A stretch of DNA of 64,000 nt from Voacanga thouarsii (GCA_026120185.1 JANUWF010001622.1:1919501-1983500); one strand, 5' to 3'. Shown: positions 25,001 to 37,427, counted from the stretch's first letter. Translations and numbers: made by a program. Notes: generated from the sequence alone by a model not told the origin.

Positions 25001-28000
25001 GAACTGCAAAACAAAATCACCCAATTCACAAGAAAATAACAGAAGAATTCAAGTGATGCTAGGAAAAGTAATGATGTAATATGAAAAATTGACTAACCCC
25101 CTGGGGCATCAGAATCGTCTGGCTCCAAGGCCAAAGACTTCCCAGATGGTGAACATTCTGTGCTCTGTACAATTTCTACTTCTGCTTCCACAGCATCTTG
25201 TGGTTCAGTATACGTGGTCAAAATTTCCGGCTGCCCATCGACTGAAAGTTTAAGATCTTCGGGCAAAGAACAATCTATGTTCCTGTTATCATGTTCATGC
25301 AGAAAACTGAGGAATCAGATCCAAAATAAAGGATAAGAAAAACTAAGAGGATATACCTTTCAATGGTATCTGACTCATCCACCAACTGTCTAGAACTCTC
25401 TGCTTTTTCTGCTATAGAAATCCCATTCTCTTGCACATTTAAAGCCACCTTCAAATCCTGTGCAAAATGATGCAACTGAAGATTTTCAACACATTTAAAA
25501 CTTATATGATAAGTTTAGTTTGCAACCGTGGGGGAGACCAAGTAAGTATAACAGGACAGACTCTACAGGTAAATGAAGTCAAAGATAAGAGGAGAAAAAT
25601 AACCTGCTGATCTGCAATCAATTTGACTCCATCACTATGCTGTAGCCACCCATCATTTATGATCTTAAAGGCTTCATCACGTGACAGAAAAGAAGTGAAG
25701 AAGTACTGCCATGAAACAGGAAGAGAGAACAACCCATTACACATTTCTGCTAATTTGTATCCTTTGGAATGAAAACATGATTCATGTTCTTCTTTAGAAT
25801 AACATGAATAAAAAAGCCGCTACAAAGCATAAGCAGCAGATCTTAAAAGTACCTTCTTCCCTCCAGCTATCATTTCTATGGCGGTGGGGAAAATAGCCGC
25901 AGCTTTTGCTCTTTTTACAGATGTGATTTCTTGGAACGGGATTATTTTCTACAATAAAACCAAAGTGAAATCACGACAACAATTAAGGTTGTATACCAAG
26001 GTGAGCAAGCAATAGAACAGAAGCTGGAAGTTAGAATAAACATTCACAAAGATGGTCGTCTCCAAGACTGCAAAGAATATCAAGTAATGGAAAAAAGTAA
26101 CACACGAAAATGTACATAGAAGGTAAAAATAATATCTATTATGAAAATAGAAAATTAGATATCTTGAAATTTGCATTGGGTCTTAAGACATGCAAAGGTA
26201 TAAGGTGCCACAGAAACCTCAGAGCCTGTCTGCAAAAATGATAAGAGCAAATCTCAACTGGTAAAATACTTCAATACAAATTTAGCCGAGTATTACTCAA
26301 AGTATAGCTCAGCTATTTTACATTGACCGTCCAATGACTGCATCCATATATCTATATGCAACAGGCAGAGCAAGCATTTGCAGGTGAGCACACCAAAAAG
26401 GAGAGAAATATTACATCAACTGTCTCAAACTAGAAAACTAGGCTATGAAACAAGAATTAGTTCACAAACTTCCACCCCCCACCCAAGCTCTCCAGATATT
26501 TTATTTTATTATAAGTTGGGAAGAACTGGAGGACATAATTCAAGAGGTGTTCCAAATATCAATTACACAAGATGCATACAATTTAAGTTACAAGTTGAAA
26601 AATAAATCATGTTTCCTGCAAAGTCAGAGTTTCTTAGCATGCCTACTTGTTCATTGTATGTCCTTAAGCTATGACCAACTACCAATAAAACTGACATGCA
26701 GAACAGGACACAGGAAGGCTGAAGCTAATTACTAGACAAACTATATATTCGTTTAATAGAATACAAGATTTAAAAAAACATAACAAGGCTCAAATCAAAC
26801 CTTTGTCTCAAACCCAAAGAGGTTGGAATAAAAGCATATATAATGTGCAAACAGGTACATATGACCCTGCAACCAATGAATTTTGTCAGCCCTTGCAAAT
26901 ATGATAATGCAACAAAGCTTTCAATTGACAATAACAAGATTATTTATAGATACATGCACATACATACGAAGGTATACATATATTCATATATGTTGCCTAT
27001 ATAATGTACACACACATATATACATCAACATAATGTATATATGTATGTACAATACACATATTGTGGAAAAATATGACTGAAGGGTGTATTTTAGGAAAGT
27101 AATGCTGTAAATATTATAACACTAAAATTAGGAAAATTTGACCCTTAAATTTGGAAATTTTGTAATAAGTGATTAGGAGATTTTGTGGGCAGTAATTAGG
27201 GGATTGATTAGGTGATTTTGTGAATCAATTTAATAGGGTAGTTGCCATATTTGTGCCTTAAGCAGCTTGTATATAATCAGCTTATTATAATCTTTAAGAA
27301 ATATATGAAAAGAGATTATTCTCTCTCAATTTCTTAGCATGGTATCAAAGTTGTTCATCTTGGACTACTTCTGACTTTTTTGCTTGCGCCTATCCTTTGC
27401 TTCTTTTTCTTCTTCTGCCGCCGGCTGGCCTTAATTGCTGGTGGTGTTTCTTTCATTCTAATTCCTATGACCAGCCAGCCTTAATTGCTGGTATTTCTTC
27501 TCTATTTTTCTTCCTCATAGGTGCTATATAGTGTTGTTTCCAATTGTTTTTATACTGATTTGTACCACGCAGCCTTCATTGTTGTTATTTCCTTTTCGCT
27601 TTCAAGCAGCCTTCATTGCTGTCATTTTATTTATTTTTTTTGTTCAGGCGGCCTTAATTCCTACAAATATTTTTTCCACCATATCAACCTCCCGAACACG
27701 AGTTGTAAAAGTAAAATGCTAGACCCTTCATGGGAAGCCACCCAGCCGAGAATGGGAACAAAACGGGAGACAATCCGAAAGTGGACAAGCCAATGTAGCA
27801 GCTGACCAAATTGCTGAGCCACTAAAGTCAGAAATTGCTGGTCTCAACCAAAATGAATTGGAAAGGGCGAGCGCACTCATCAGCGGTCTAGAAAAGCCCT
27901 CAGATACTTATTCTGTGGCATATTCAGGTAAGTTTCCACTTTCCATTAGATAAAATGTTTCGGATACAACCTTTTCCACCTCTTGAATCATGGATTCAAG

Positions 28001-31000
28001 AGCTACCGACCATATGATCCATTCACCAAATATCTTCACCACCTATTCCCCGCGCCCGAGCAATAGGAAACTAGCCACTGCAGATGGTTCTTTAACCACT
28101 GTGGCAGGAATTGGAAGTGTCCAAATTAACTCATTGTTAACCTTAAAAAATGTTGTCCATATCCCTAAGCTAGCTACTAATCTGATATCCATCCAAAAAC
28201 TTGCCCATAACTTACAATGTATGGTGATTTTCCATCATAATGGTTGTGTATTTCAGTAAAAGAGTTCAGAGACGATGATTGGACACGCTAGAGAACGGGG
28301 TGGCCTCTACTTTCTTGAAGCAAGTCAACCAACCATCCCAAGGGTAAATAGTTAGTGTCATTTGTTTCCGAGTCTTTGTCATCCAATAAAGTGAAAATTT
28401 GGCTCCATTATCGTCGACTTGGACATCCATCATTTTGAGTTATAAAACTCTTGTTTCCATTTTTGTTTCAACATTTAGATATTGAGTCTTTTTCTCACGC
28501 CCCGTGCTCGCGGACCCGAGAGCGCGACTATAGGCCTGGCAACACCCACGGTAAACTACTTGGGCGCCGTCCTCGCTGGGCCAAAATAGATATCCCAAGT
28601 TGACAATAGGTACTTAAGCCTATCCTTATATACCATTCACACTTCTTATCCCAAACACAAACGTGTACCCTTTCCAGTGAGCAATAACAGAAGTTCCATT
28701 CTTTTCCATTTAATCCATAGTGATGTTTGGGGTCTATCTACTATTGCTAATATTTCTTGGGCGCGATGATTTGTTTCCTTTATTGATGATTGTACACGCG
28801 TTTGCTAGATATTTCTTCTTAAACAAAAATCTGATGTCAGTATTGTTTTTTCAAATTTCTGCTCTATGATTAAAAATCAGTTTGGCATGACCATCAAGAG
28901 AATTAGGTCTGACAATACACGAGACTATTTCAATCAAACTCTAAATCCATATTTTCAAAAGGAAGGGAAAATCCATGAATCATCTTATGCGAATACCCCG
29001 CAGCAAAATGGAGTTGCAGTGAGGGAAAATGGTGATCTCATTGAAAAAACTCAAGCATTGTTATTTGAACATCATGTACCTAAAACCTTTTGGGGGAGGC
29101 TATTCTTACAGCAACACATCTCATAAACCGATTGCCATCTAGAGTCCTAGGATTTCAGAGTCCAATGGATGTATTGTCCACCTTCTATCCTAATGTCCAC
29201 ACCACAAATAATCTTGTTCCTAAAGTATTTGGATGTACATCCTTTGTATATGTTCACAGTCACAACCGAGAGAAATTAGATCTTAGAGCTATAAAATGTG
29301 TATTTACGGGATATTCATCAACTCAAAAAAGGATACAAGTGTTATCATCCACCCTCCTGAAAATTCTTTGTTTCTATGGATGTTACTTTCAATGAACGTG
29401 AATCTTACTTTCCAAACTCTTATCTTCAGGGGGAGAAATTTGTGAGAGAAGATGAGAGTTTAGGTTTTGACTTGTTATTGGATCTTTCAACTTCAAATCA
29501 TCCTACTTTCTCATCCACTAGTGATCCTGTCTCAATTCACTCTGAGCTATTTGAGTCTATCACAGTCTCCTCTGAACCTGCATTTGCTCAATCTGACACT
29601 GAGTCTGTTCCCAAGGATGTTAGATATGGCAAAGGCAAGATGTATACAAGGAAGAAGATAGCTGCCCCCAACCCTACGCAAGTCCAAGAGTCTAGTCAGG
29701 TAATAACTTCTGAACCCACATTACAAATTGAAACAGAACCAGAGGTAGGGAGTGAGATCCACAGGGGTAGTAGTAATATAGACTTGCCCATTGCATTGAG
29801 AAAAAGTCCGAGAGAGTGCACTAAAAGATCTTTATACCCCCTTGCACACTTCCTGTCCTTTCAGCGTTTTTCTCCATCACACAGAGCCTTCCTCAGTAAC
29901 CTAGAAACCATTGTCATTCCTTTCAATCTATCCGAAACTTTATCTAATGAAAAATGAAAACAAGCTATGAATGTAGAAATGGAGGCACGGAAAAAGAACA
30001 AAACATGGAAAACCAGTGGGGTGTAAATAGGTGTACACCGTGAAATATAGAGCTGATTGTTCAGTAGAAAGATACAAGACAAGGCTGGTTACCAAGGGTT
30101 ATACTTAGATGTATAGAGTGGACTATCTAGAGACTTTTGCCCCAGTTGCAAAATTGAATACTGTTAGAGTTCCATTGTCTTTGGCCGCCAACTTTGGATG
30201 GGATTTACAGCAGTTTGATATCAAAAATGCTTTCTTGCATGGAGATCTCCAGGAGGAGATATATATGGAAATACCTCCAGGTTATGGGAAAGGAGTTGCT
30301 GATCATACAGTTTGTAGGTTAAAGGAAGGCATTGTATGGACTTAAACAATCTCCTTGAGCATGGTTTGGCAAGTTTGCCAAGGTTATGGTAATATTAGGA
30401 TACAAGCAAAGTCAAGGAGATCATACTTTGTTCATCAAGCATTCATCTTCAGGGAGAGTTACGGTTCTCTTAGTTTATATGGATGACATAATTATTACAA
30501 GAAGTGATCGATGAGGAGAGGCATTCTTTAAGTGAGTGTTTGGCAAAAGAATTCGAGATTAAGACACTTGGGAAGCTAAAGTATTTTCTCGGAATTGAAG
30601 TGGCACATTCAAAGAAGGGTATTTTCTCTCTCAACAAAAGTATGTAACTGATTTACTCAAGGTGATAGGAAAAATAGCATGCAAACCAGTGAGTACTCCA
30701 ATAGATCCAAATATAAAGTTTGGACTAGCAGAGAAATATGCTATGGTGGACAAAGGGGTATATCAACGTTTGGTAGGAAAGCTTGTTTATTTGTCCCACA
30801 TACGACCGGATATAGCTTATGTTGTGAGTGTGATTAGTCAATTTATGCATAGTCCAAAAGAAGTTCATCTTCGAGCAGCACACAGCGTGTTGTAGTATCC
30901 TAAAAGTACACCAGGAAGAGGACTTCTTTTTAAGAGAAGTGGGGGCCTAATGTTTGAAGCCTATACAGATGCTGATTATGCTGGGTCATTGATTGATAGA

Positions 31001-34000
31001 AGATCGACCACTGGATATTGTACGTTCTTTAGTGGAAATCTTGTAACATGGAGGAGTAAAAAACAAAATGTAGTAACACGGTCTAGTGCAGAGGCTGAGT
31101 TTCGAGCAATAGCTCAAGGAGTATATCTGTCACTTTAGTTAAAGATCATTCTATAAGACATAAGGATCAAATTGGAGGACCCAATGAAACTTTACTGCGA
31201 TAATAAGTCTGCAATTAGCATAGCTCACAATCCTGTGCAACATGATCGAACAAAGTATATCGAAATTGACAAACATTTTATCAAGGAGAAATTGGCGAGT
31301 GGAATGATCTGCACGCCTTACGTGTCTACAAATGATCAGCTTGCTGATGTGTTAACCAAAGGGTTAAGTGGTCCAGTGTTTAAAAATATTGTATCCAAGT
31401 TGGGAATGGAGAATATCTATTCACTAGCTTGAGAGGGAGTATGGGAAAATATTGCTAAATGGTGTATTTTAAGAAAGTAATGCTGTAAATATTGTAACAC
31501 TAAAATTAGGGAAGTTTGACCCTTAAATTAAGGGATTTTGTAATCAATGATTAGGAGATTTTGTGGGCAATAATTAGGGGATTGATTAGGAGATTTTGTA
31601 AATCAATTTATTAGGATAGTTGCCATATTTGTGCCTTAGGCAGCTTGTATATAATCAGCTCATTGTAATCTTTAAGAAATATATGAAAAGAGATTATTCT
31701 CTCTCAATTTCTTAGCATCTATCAGTACAATTAGAAGATGATTATTAGTTGCACATATCTAACACTACGATTATTATTTATAATTATCTACTTGGGTGAG
31801 AAGAAATTGTCATCCTAATATATGGTCAGCAGGACAAGAAGTTGCTAAAGATTAAATATAACAAGACAAGGAAATTGTTAACAAACTTAAAACATCATTA
31901 AATTTGATACCACCTGAAGAAGAAAATTCTCTTGCAATGCACAGTTAAAATCTCGAATAAGAACCTGCAAAAATTGAAAAAAGAAACTAAGCACTTGCAA
32001 TGCAGAAACTCGCATATATGAACTTACTATGATAAATTTACTGGCAAAAAGACAATTATCATCTGCTGCATTAGATGGGAATAAACATTGGAAAAATAGA
32101 CCTATATAGATGGATAAAATCAATAGTAATTATTCATAACAAACCAAGTTTTATAATTATTTAAAAAAAATAAAATAAAGCAGCATTAACGTCAATATTG
32201 TAACAATGCATATGCCGAGCTTTTCAAGTTTAGTCACCAGTCACACCCAACTTTCCTATATGGCTAACAAAGTCTATCGAGCATATAAGCATCCTCATAT
32301 GTGGAAGAACCAATCAAAAACTAATATAAACAACAACAACAATAAACTAAGCCTTAATCCCAAGTAACTTGGGGCCGGCTACATAAACCAACGTCAGGCA
32401 ACGTGTGGTCATCCACATGAATCCTCTCTCGCCACTTCCTTCTATCGAATGTCATACTCTCATCCAAATCTAACAAAGACATATCTCCCCTAATCACCTC
32501 TATCTATGTCGTTTTAGGTCTACTTCTACCTCTGTTTAACCTATCCTGCCTCACTCTCTCCATCGTCCTAACAGGAGCATCCCTCGATCTTCTCTGAACA
32601 TGTCGAAACCAACGCAGATGACTCTCTCATCTTTTCCTCAATAGATGTCACGCCTACCTTTTCCCTAATGGTCTCATTTCTAACTCTATCATTTCTAGTA
32701 TATCCACACATCCACCGTAACATACGCATCTCAGCTACTTTCATTTTTTGAATATGACACCTTTTAACTGCCCAACATTCCGTACCATATAACAACGCAG
32801 GTCTTACGGCTGTCCTGTTAAACTTTCCCTTTAAATTCAATGGTACATTACGATCACAGAGAATATCAGTCGCACTCCTCCATTTCAACTAACCCGCCTT
32901 AACTCAGTGTGCAACGTCGTTATCGAGTTCTCCGTCTATCTGAATAATAGATCTTAGATATCGGAAACAGTCAGCTAACGATATATCTCTACCTTACAAA
33001 GTTACACTCTGGGTTATGTTTCAACTACCAATAAACTTGCATTCCATATATTCTGTTTTACTCCTACTAATTTTGAAGCCCTTGGATTCCAATGTCTGCC
33101 GCCACAACTCCAATTTAGCATTTACACCGACTCTAGTCTTATCAATCAACACAATATCATCCGCAAACAACATACACCATGGCACGGCCTCTGTATAGTG
33201 TAAGTCAACTCATTCATAACGGCTGCAAAGAGGAAAGGGCTAAGCGCTGATCCTTGATGCACCCCAATAGTAATAGGGAACTCTGCAGTCACTCCGGCGC
33301 AAATCTTTACACTTGTATATGCTCCCTCATACATATCTTTAATGAAAGTAATATACTTTATTGATACACATTTCTTGGCCAGCACCCACCAAACACCAAA
33401 ATACTTCTCTAGGCACCTTGTCATAAACTTTCTCTAGGTCAATAAATACCATATGTAAATCTTTCTTTCTTTCTCTATAATATTCACTCATCTACCGTAA
33501 TAGATGAATTGCCTCCGTAGTGGAATGCCCAGACATAAAACCAAACTGATTATCTGAAATTTGTATAATGCCCCGTAACCTCTGTTCAATCACTCTCTTC
33601 CAAAACTTCATAGTATGACTCATGAGTTTAATCCCACGGTAATTGGCACAATCTTGAACATACCCTTTATTCTTGTACAGAGGAATCAGAGTACTCTTCA
33701 TCCACTCTGTGGACATCTTATTAACTTTATATATCGTGTTGAATAGACTTGTCATCCACGTAATACCTATGTCTCCTAAACACTTCCAAACCTCGATCGG
33801 TATACCATCCAATCCTACAGCTTTTTTTAGACTTATCCTTCTAAGGGCATCTCGGTCTTCATGCTTCTGAATACGACGAATCCACGCACAACTAACCTCT
33901 TCGTTCGAAATTGCCAAGCTACCTACACTCGGAACTTAGACTTGACTCCTGTTGAATAACTTATCAAAATACAATCTCCATCTTTCCTTTATTTCTTCGT

Positions 34001-36183
34001 TCTTAACTAAAACTCTGTGGTTGTCGTCCTTTACACATTTCACCACACCTATATCTCTCGTCTTCTTCTCCTTGTAACGTGCCAGTCTATATATATTCTT
34101 CTCCCCGTCTTTGGTATATAACTTTTTATATAAATCCTTGTAAACTATGGATCTTGCGTTTCTAACAACTTCCTTAGCTTTTCTTCGTGCGACCTTGTAT
34201 TTCTCATCACTCCTACACTTCCTTATGTTTCTATAGCACTCTCTTTTACTCCTTATGGCTTCTTTCACTTCATTGTTCCACCATGACACGTCCTTGTTGA
34301 GAGGTACTTTTCCTTTAGATTCCCCAAGAACTTCCTTAGCTACTCTCCTAATACATTGAGCCATCTTTCTCCACATAGTATTTGGATCCGAATCCATATC
34401 AGAAGACCAGTTATTCACCTCAACTACCTTATTGACAAAGGCTATTCTTTCATCCCCTGAAGCCTCCACCACTTAATCCTAGGGTCAACCCAAAGATTCC
34501 GCTGCTTACTCTTTTTCCTAAAATTAAAATCGAGAACCAACAGCCTGTGTTGCGTAACTACACTCTCGCCTGGAATAACTTTACAGTCCGTACAACCACT
34601 ACGAAACCTACGCCTCATAATAAAAAAGTCTATCTGACTGGCATTTAACCCGCTTCTAAAAGTCACTAAGAGAGAATCTCTCTTCTTAAACCAGGTGTTT
34701 GCTATGGTCAAATCATAGACCAAGGCAAAGTCAAGAATAGCAGTTCCTGCTTCGTTCCTAACTCCGAAACCCTAACCTCCATGAACACTCTCAAACCCGC
34801 TCTTATCAGTACCCACATGTCCATTTAGATCACCACCAATGAAAAGCTTTTCTGCACACGGGACACTCTGAACAATCTCAACTAAATCATCCCAAAACTG
34901 TTGCCTAACCGAATCATTGAGTCCCACTTATGGCGCATACGCACTAATAACAGTAGTAATCTCGCCACCAATCATGATCTTGATGCTCAAAATCCTATCA
35001 CTTTTCTTCTGTACTTCAACCACATCATCAATAAACTTACGATCAATAACAATCCCGACTCCATTTCTATTCCTAACTCTGCCTGAGTACCAAAGCTTAT
35101 AACCCCACGGAGCTACTACTCTCGCCTTCTCACCTACCCACTTGGTTTCCTAAAGACAACAGGCACGCGGTCAGAGCCCTAAGCTCCTCCCACTACTTGA
35201 GGGCTTACAATTTCTTGTTCTATTTCACTCCCCGATGGGGTTCTTTTCACCCTTCCCTCACGGTACTACTTCGCTATCGGTCACCCAAGAGTGTTTAGCC
35301 TTGCAAGGTGGTCCTTACTGATTCACACGGGATTCCACGTGTGCATTACCTCAACTAGTTCTGTCAATAATAAAAACAGACAACCACCGTTCAACATTAC
35401 AATAATAAAAATCTGAAATTTGACACCCAAGATAATGGGGGAAAAAAATAAAGCAATTCATATCTCAACCAGCGAAGAAGAATGAAATAGAAAGTCACTC
35501 ACTTCGTCTAGAGGGAGACGAAACAGTTGCCGATACTCTTCACTTCTCAAAGATAACTGATTCTGTAAGCCAACAGAGAATGCAACATTAAAAATTACAC
35601 CCTCCTTCTACGGGTGCAAACAAATTTTCCGACATTCACATTGTAAACGCAAATTTTACAAATATCCTCCCAAAAAAAAAACCTAAAATAATGCTTAGAA
35701 TCTTTCAAACTTTCCCCGAAGTTTGCCGGCAACCAAAAGAAAATGTGGCATGAACAGTCACTAAGAACCTAAATTCAGATTTCTTTTGCTGTACTCAAGG
35801 ATTCTCAAGGTCCTTTCCTGTTAGTACGCTTTAACATCTTAAAATTAAGATCACAAAGTTTATAGAAGAAGAAATCTCGTACGTTGCTTTTCTCTAATTG
35901 CTATAATTTGTGAGAGCCTGGGGAAGAATTAAACAACTAGCATTGGAAGTTAATTAATAACAAAGAAGAAAGTTAAATTGAAACGGAAGTAATCCTCAAC
36001 CTGATCATCGGATTGTCTAGAAGAGGAAGGCGAGCGATCAAGTGAGGCCAGACGATCGGGTGTATCACTGGAAGACAAGTCGGAGGCGACCGCGTCGGAA
36101 ACTCTAGTGGAACGGTTACGGTCCATTGACTCTGACGGAGAAATCGAGGGTTCCGCCAACTTCTCGGAGGCCACAGCCGCCAT
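19084..36183 (-). CDS. VAD1: VAD1-like GRAM/VASt-domain protein, 18 exons
   Basis: Exons: 36001-36183, 35503-35562, 31914-31964, 26801-26866, 25853-25948, 25604-25705, 25357-25457, 25098-25306, 24963-25003, 24751-24838, 24527-24613, 24321-24375, 22239-22305, 21082-21181, 20195-20256, 20058-20100, 19676-19977, 19084-19332. All junctions are GT-AG and phases agree, giving 653 codons plus stop. Order: Ser-rich acidic N-terminus (1-61); GRAM domain (about 62-152: [27 protein letters not shown]); acidic linker; VASt domain (about 290-465: [38 protein letters not shown]); membrane helix (556-579); coiled coil (602-648). Arabidopsis VAD1 restrains cell death around vascular tissue; VASt domains bind sterols and GRAM domains bind membrane lipids, suggesting a membrane-contact role. 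MAAVASEKL at 36183 is preferred over an in-frame ATG at 36309. Exon 8 could instead start at 25282. Confidence 0.92.
20825..20898. repeat. 37-bp tandem duplication in intron 14
   Basis: Two adjacent copies of a 37-bp unit beginning TTTAGGCAG (20825-20861 and 20862-20898) differ at one base. It is a recent local duplication within the intron. Confidence 0.9.
22565..22640. repeat. Direct repeat pair in intron 12
   Basis: A 29-bp unit beginning ATAAAAATTACATAAAG occurs at 22565-22593 and 22612-22640, 47 bp apart, with similar AAAATGCAATAA filler between. The units look identical. Confidence 0.85.
22705..22821. mobile_element. Stowaway-like MITE in intron 12
   Basis: 117 bp with long inverted arms: CTCCCTTCCATCCAGATTTG at the left and its near-complement ending TCTGGATGGGGGGAG at the right, flanked by TA on both sides. 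Size, CTCCCTCCGTCC-type ends and TA duplication fit Tc1/mariner Stowaway MITEs. The arms pair over most of their length, so the transcript would form a hairpin. Confidence 0.82.
27062..27339 (+). repeat. 5' LTR of intron-3 copia
   Basis: Pairs with 31442-31717 with scattered differences and small indels. It ends CTTAGCA just before the primer site. Confidence 0.85.
27340..27350 (+). promoter_or_regulatory. Primer binding site of intron-3 copia
   Basis: TGGTATCAAAG, directly after the LTR, differs at one base from the initiator tRNA-Met complement. Confidence 0.75.
27424..27665 (+). repeat. Imperfect repeats in copia leader
   Basis: Five copies of a GCCTTMATTGCTG-like motif occur near 27427, 27478, 27570, 27608 and 27649, each followed by a T/C-rich run and mostly preceded by CAG or CGG. 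Spacing varies from about 38 to 92 bp. Confidence 0.6.
27990..31432 (+). pseudogene. Intron-3 copia pol, decayed
   Basis: Protease region at 27990 reads DSRAT where active copia proteases have DSGAT. Integrase pieces lie at 28720-29395 ([31 protein letters not shown]). Reverse transcriptase is near 30060-30660 with [20 protein letters not shown] and an intact YMDD at 30476-30487. RNase H lies at 30950-31432 with [11 protein letters not shown] and KHIEIDKHF-like segments. Frameshifts and stops separate the pieces. About 200 bp before the protease are non-gag-like, so most of gag is deleted. Confidence 0.8.
28495..28660. other. Unidentified GC-rich insert in copia pol
   Basis: Between the pre-integrase HLDIESF-like segment and the [13 protein letters not shown] integrase segment, about 165 bp do not read as copia. 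The first 90 are markedly GC-rich (CCCCGTGCTCGCGGACCC...) and are followed by AGTTGACAATAGGTACTT and a TATATA stretch. It looks like a small foreign insertion of unknown family. Confidence 0.4.
31442..31717 (+). repeat. 3' LTR of intron-3 copia
   Basis: Starts TGGGAAAATATTG after the purine run and ends CTTAGCA. Confidence 0.85.
32330..35368 (-). mobile_element. RTE LINE (copy 2) in VAD1 intron 2
   Basis: Second RTE copy, same strand as the host gene, alignable to 15586-18620. It has the same 3' end with a (TTG)n tail and is cut short at the 5' end near 35368. Frames are broken by several indels (33146-33424, 33492-33917, 33936-34472, 34442-34723). FADD is intact at 33156-33167. About 24 bp of its endonuclease region are replaced by plastid 23S rDNA. 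It fills most of the 3.5-kb intron 2. Confidence 0.85.
35157..35341 (-). pseudogene. Plastid 23S rRNA gene fragment (NUPT)
   Basis: 185 bp reading, on the minus strand, as internal 23S rRNA: landmarks are GATAGCGAAGTAGTACCGTG, GTGAAATAGAAC and CTCTGACCGCGTGCCTG. The version matches plastid rather than nuclear 25S rRNA. It has a handful of changes and is far too short to be functional. LINE sequence resumes on both sides, with a CA overlap at the left junction and two unmatched bases (TG) at the right. Confidence 0.82.
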
Positions 36184-36917
36184 GGCTCTAGAGAGAGAAA
36201 GAAAGATGGAGAGAGTAAAGACAAGACTGGGAACTTGGTGTCGGTTGGGTTGATCAGCTTTCGGAAGTGCAGTAGGTACGGCGCAGGCACAGCAGAAGTG
36301 GAACTTCAAAAAGAAAGGCTTGGCGAAAGACGTTGACGTTTTTTACACGTGGCACTGGATTGGCCTTTTTTAACTTCGTTATACTGTACCGTTTTGGCTA
36401 GTGTTTTATTTATTTTTTCATTAAGCTTCGTTTTTTTTCCAAACAAAAAATATATATTTTTGAGGGTTTTGTACAATTACCATGGAGATTTTCTAACCAT
36501 CAGCTAATAGTCTAACTCATTGAATAAACTCTCCCGTCGCTTTTTCTCTTATATTGCGTATACGCACCTAGTTTAAAATTAGACTATATATCTTTCTTTT
36601 CCTCTAATAAAAATTCTTCAAGAAATTAATTATACTTTTATATAATTTTTTAATTAAATTGTGTTTAATGGTCAATTTAATTCTATATTGATTTGTTTTA
36701 AAATTCTAATAATAATTTATGAGTGCCTGAAATATCAAATAGATTAGATTGGGCCTATCAAAAAATAAATACTAATATTGTTTTTTTAGTCAAATTTAAT
36801 TCTAAGTGGGGAGTATGGCTTGGTGATAAGGAGATTATTTTTTAAAAAAAAGAGCTATTAAAAATTACTTATTGATGAATAATATATGGATTAAAAAAAA
36901 AGAGCTCTTATTGCTGC
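36184..36917 (-). promoter_or_regulatory. VAD1-like gene upstream region
   Basis: About 730 bp between the start codon and a MITE. It contains a CACGTG G-box (36346-36351), about 165 bp before the ATG, and a TTGAC W-box core (36333-36337 on the plus strand). Both are plausible for a stress gene but short enough to occur by chance. The transcription start is not visible. Beyond about 36400 the sequence is AT-rich. Confidence 0.4.
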
Positions 36918-37353
36918 CTGTTTGGACTGAAGAGAAGAAATAATACAGGAGAAACGAGAAGTAGAACATAAAAGAAATAGAAAGAGATGAAGTCAATAAT
37001 TATTTATAATACTAGGCTAGATATAAAAAAATAAATTTTAAATATAGTGTTTGGAGGAGTGAATGAAAGAAAAAGAAAGGAAATAATACAATTTGAATTT
37101 ATATTTTTGTCTACTAATTCAACATTACAATATTAAACTTTGAAATCACTTAATAATATTAATTAAATAAAAAAAAATACCCTTCATTTCTTTCCACTAT
37201 TGGACAAAAAAAATATTAAAGCTTTTATACTAAATCTAATCTTTCCATTTCGATTCCTACCATTTCTTTCTTAAAAAATTAATTTAAACACTTAAAATTT
37301 TCTCTCCCTCTAAACCCCCCCCCCAAAACCCAAATTTCCTTCAATCCAAACAT
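36918..37353. mobile_element. MITE-like inverted repeat
   Basis: Left end TGTTTGGACTGAAGAG and the inverted right end TGTTTGGATTGAAGGA form terminal inverted repeats of about 16 bp around 435 bp of AT-rich, non-coding sequence. No target duplication is clear. Termini resemble those of the repeats at 51744, 52307 and 53367. Confidence 0.5.
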
Positions 37354-37427
37354 AATTTAATGAATATGTGAACAAGACTTGATAATTTTTTAATTGAAAA
37401 TTTTTTCAAAAATAAAATAGCAAGCAT

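Larger units (their letters stand above)
27062..31717 (+). mobile_element. Ty1/copia element in VAD1 intron 3
   Basis: Element of 4.66 kb opposite in orientation to the host gene. LTRs 27062-27339 and 31442-31717 are about 277 bp, TG...CA, and clearly diverged. A primer site follows the left LTR and a purine run (GAGAGGGAG) precedes the right one. Most of gag is missing. Protease, integrase, reverse transcriptase and RNase H remain as broken frames. Flanks CATAT and TCTAT do not form a clean duplication. The element makes up most of the 5-kb intron 3, and the flanking exon boundaries are intact. Confidence 0.87.

Noticed and set aside
35157..35341. Functional rRNA gene
   Set aside because: Only 185 bp of a gene of about 2.8 kb, embedded in a LINE.
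36184..36309. Longer N-terminus for the VAD1-like protein from an in-frame ATG at 36309
   Set aside because: The extra 42 residues are not VAD1-like, and MAAVASEKL at 36183 gives the expected family start.
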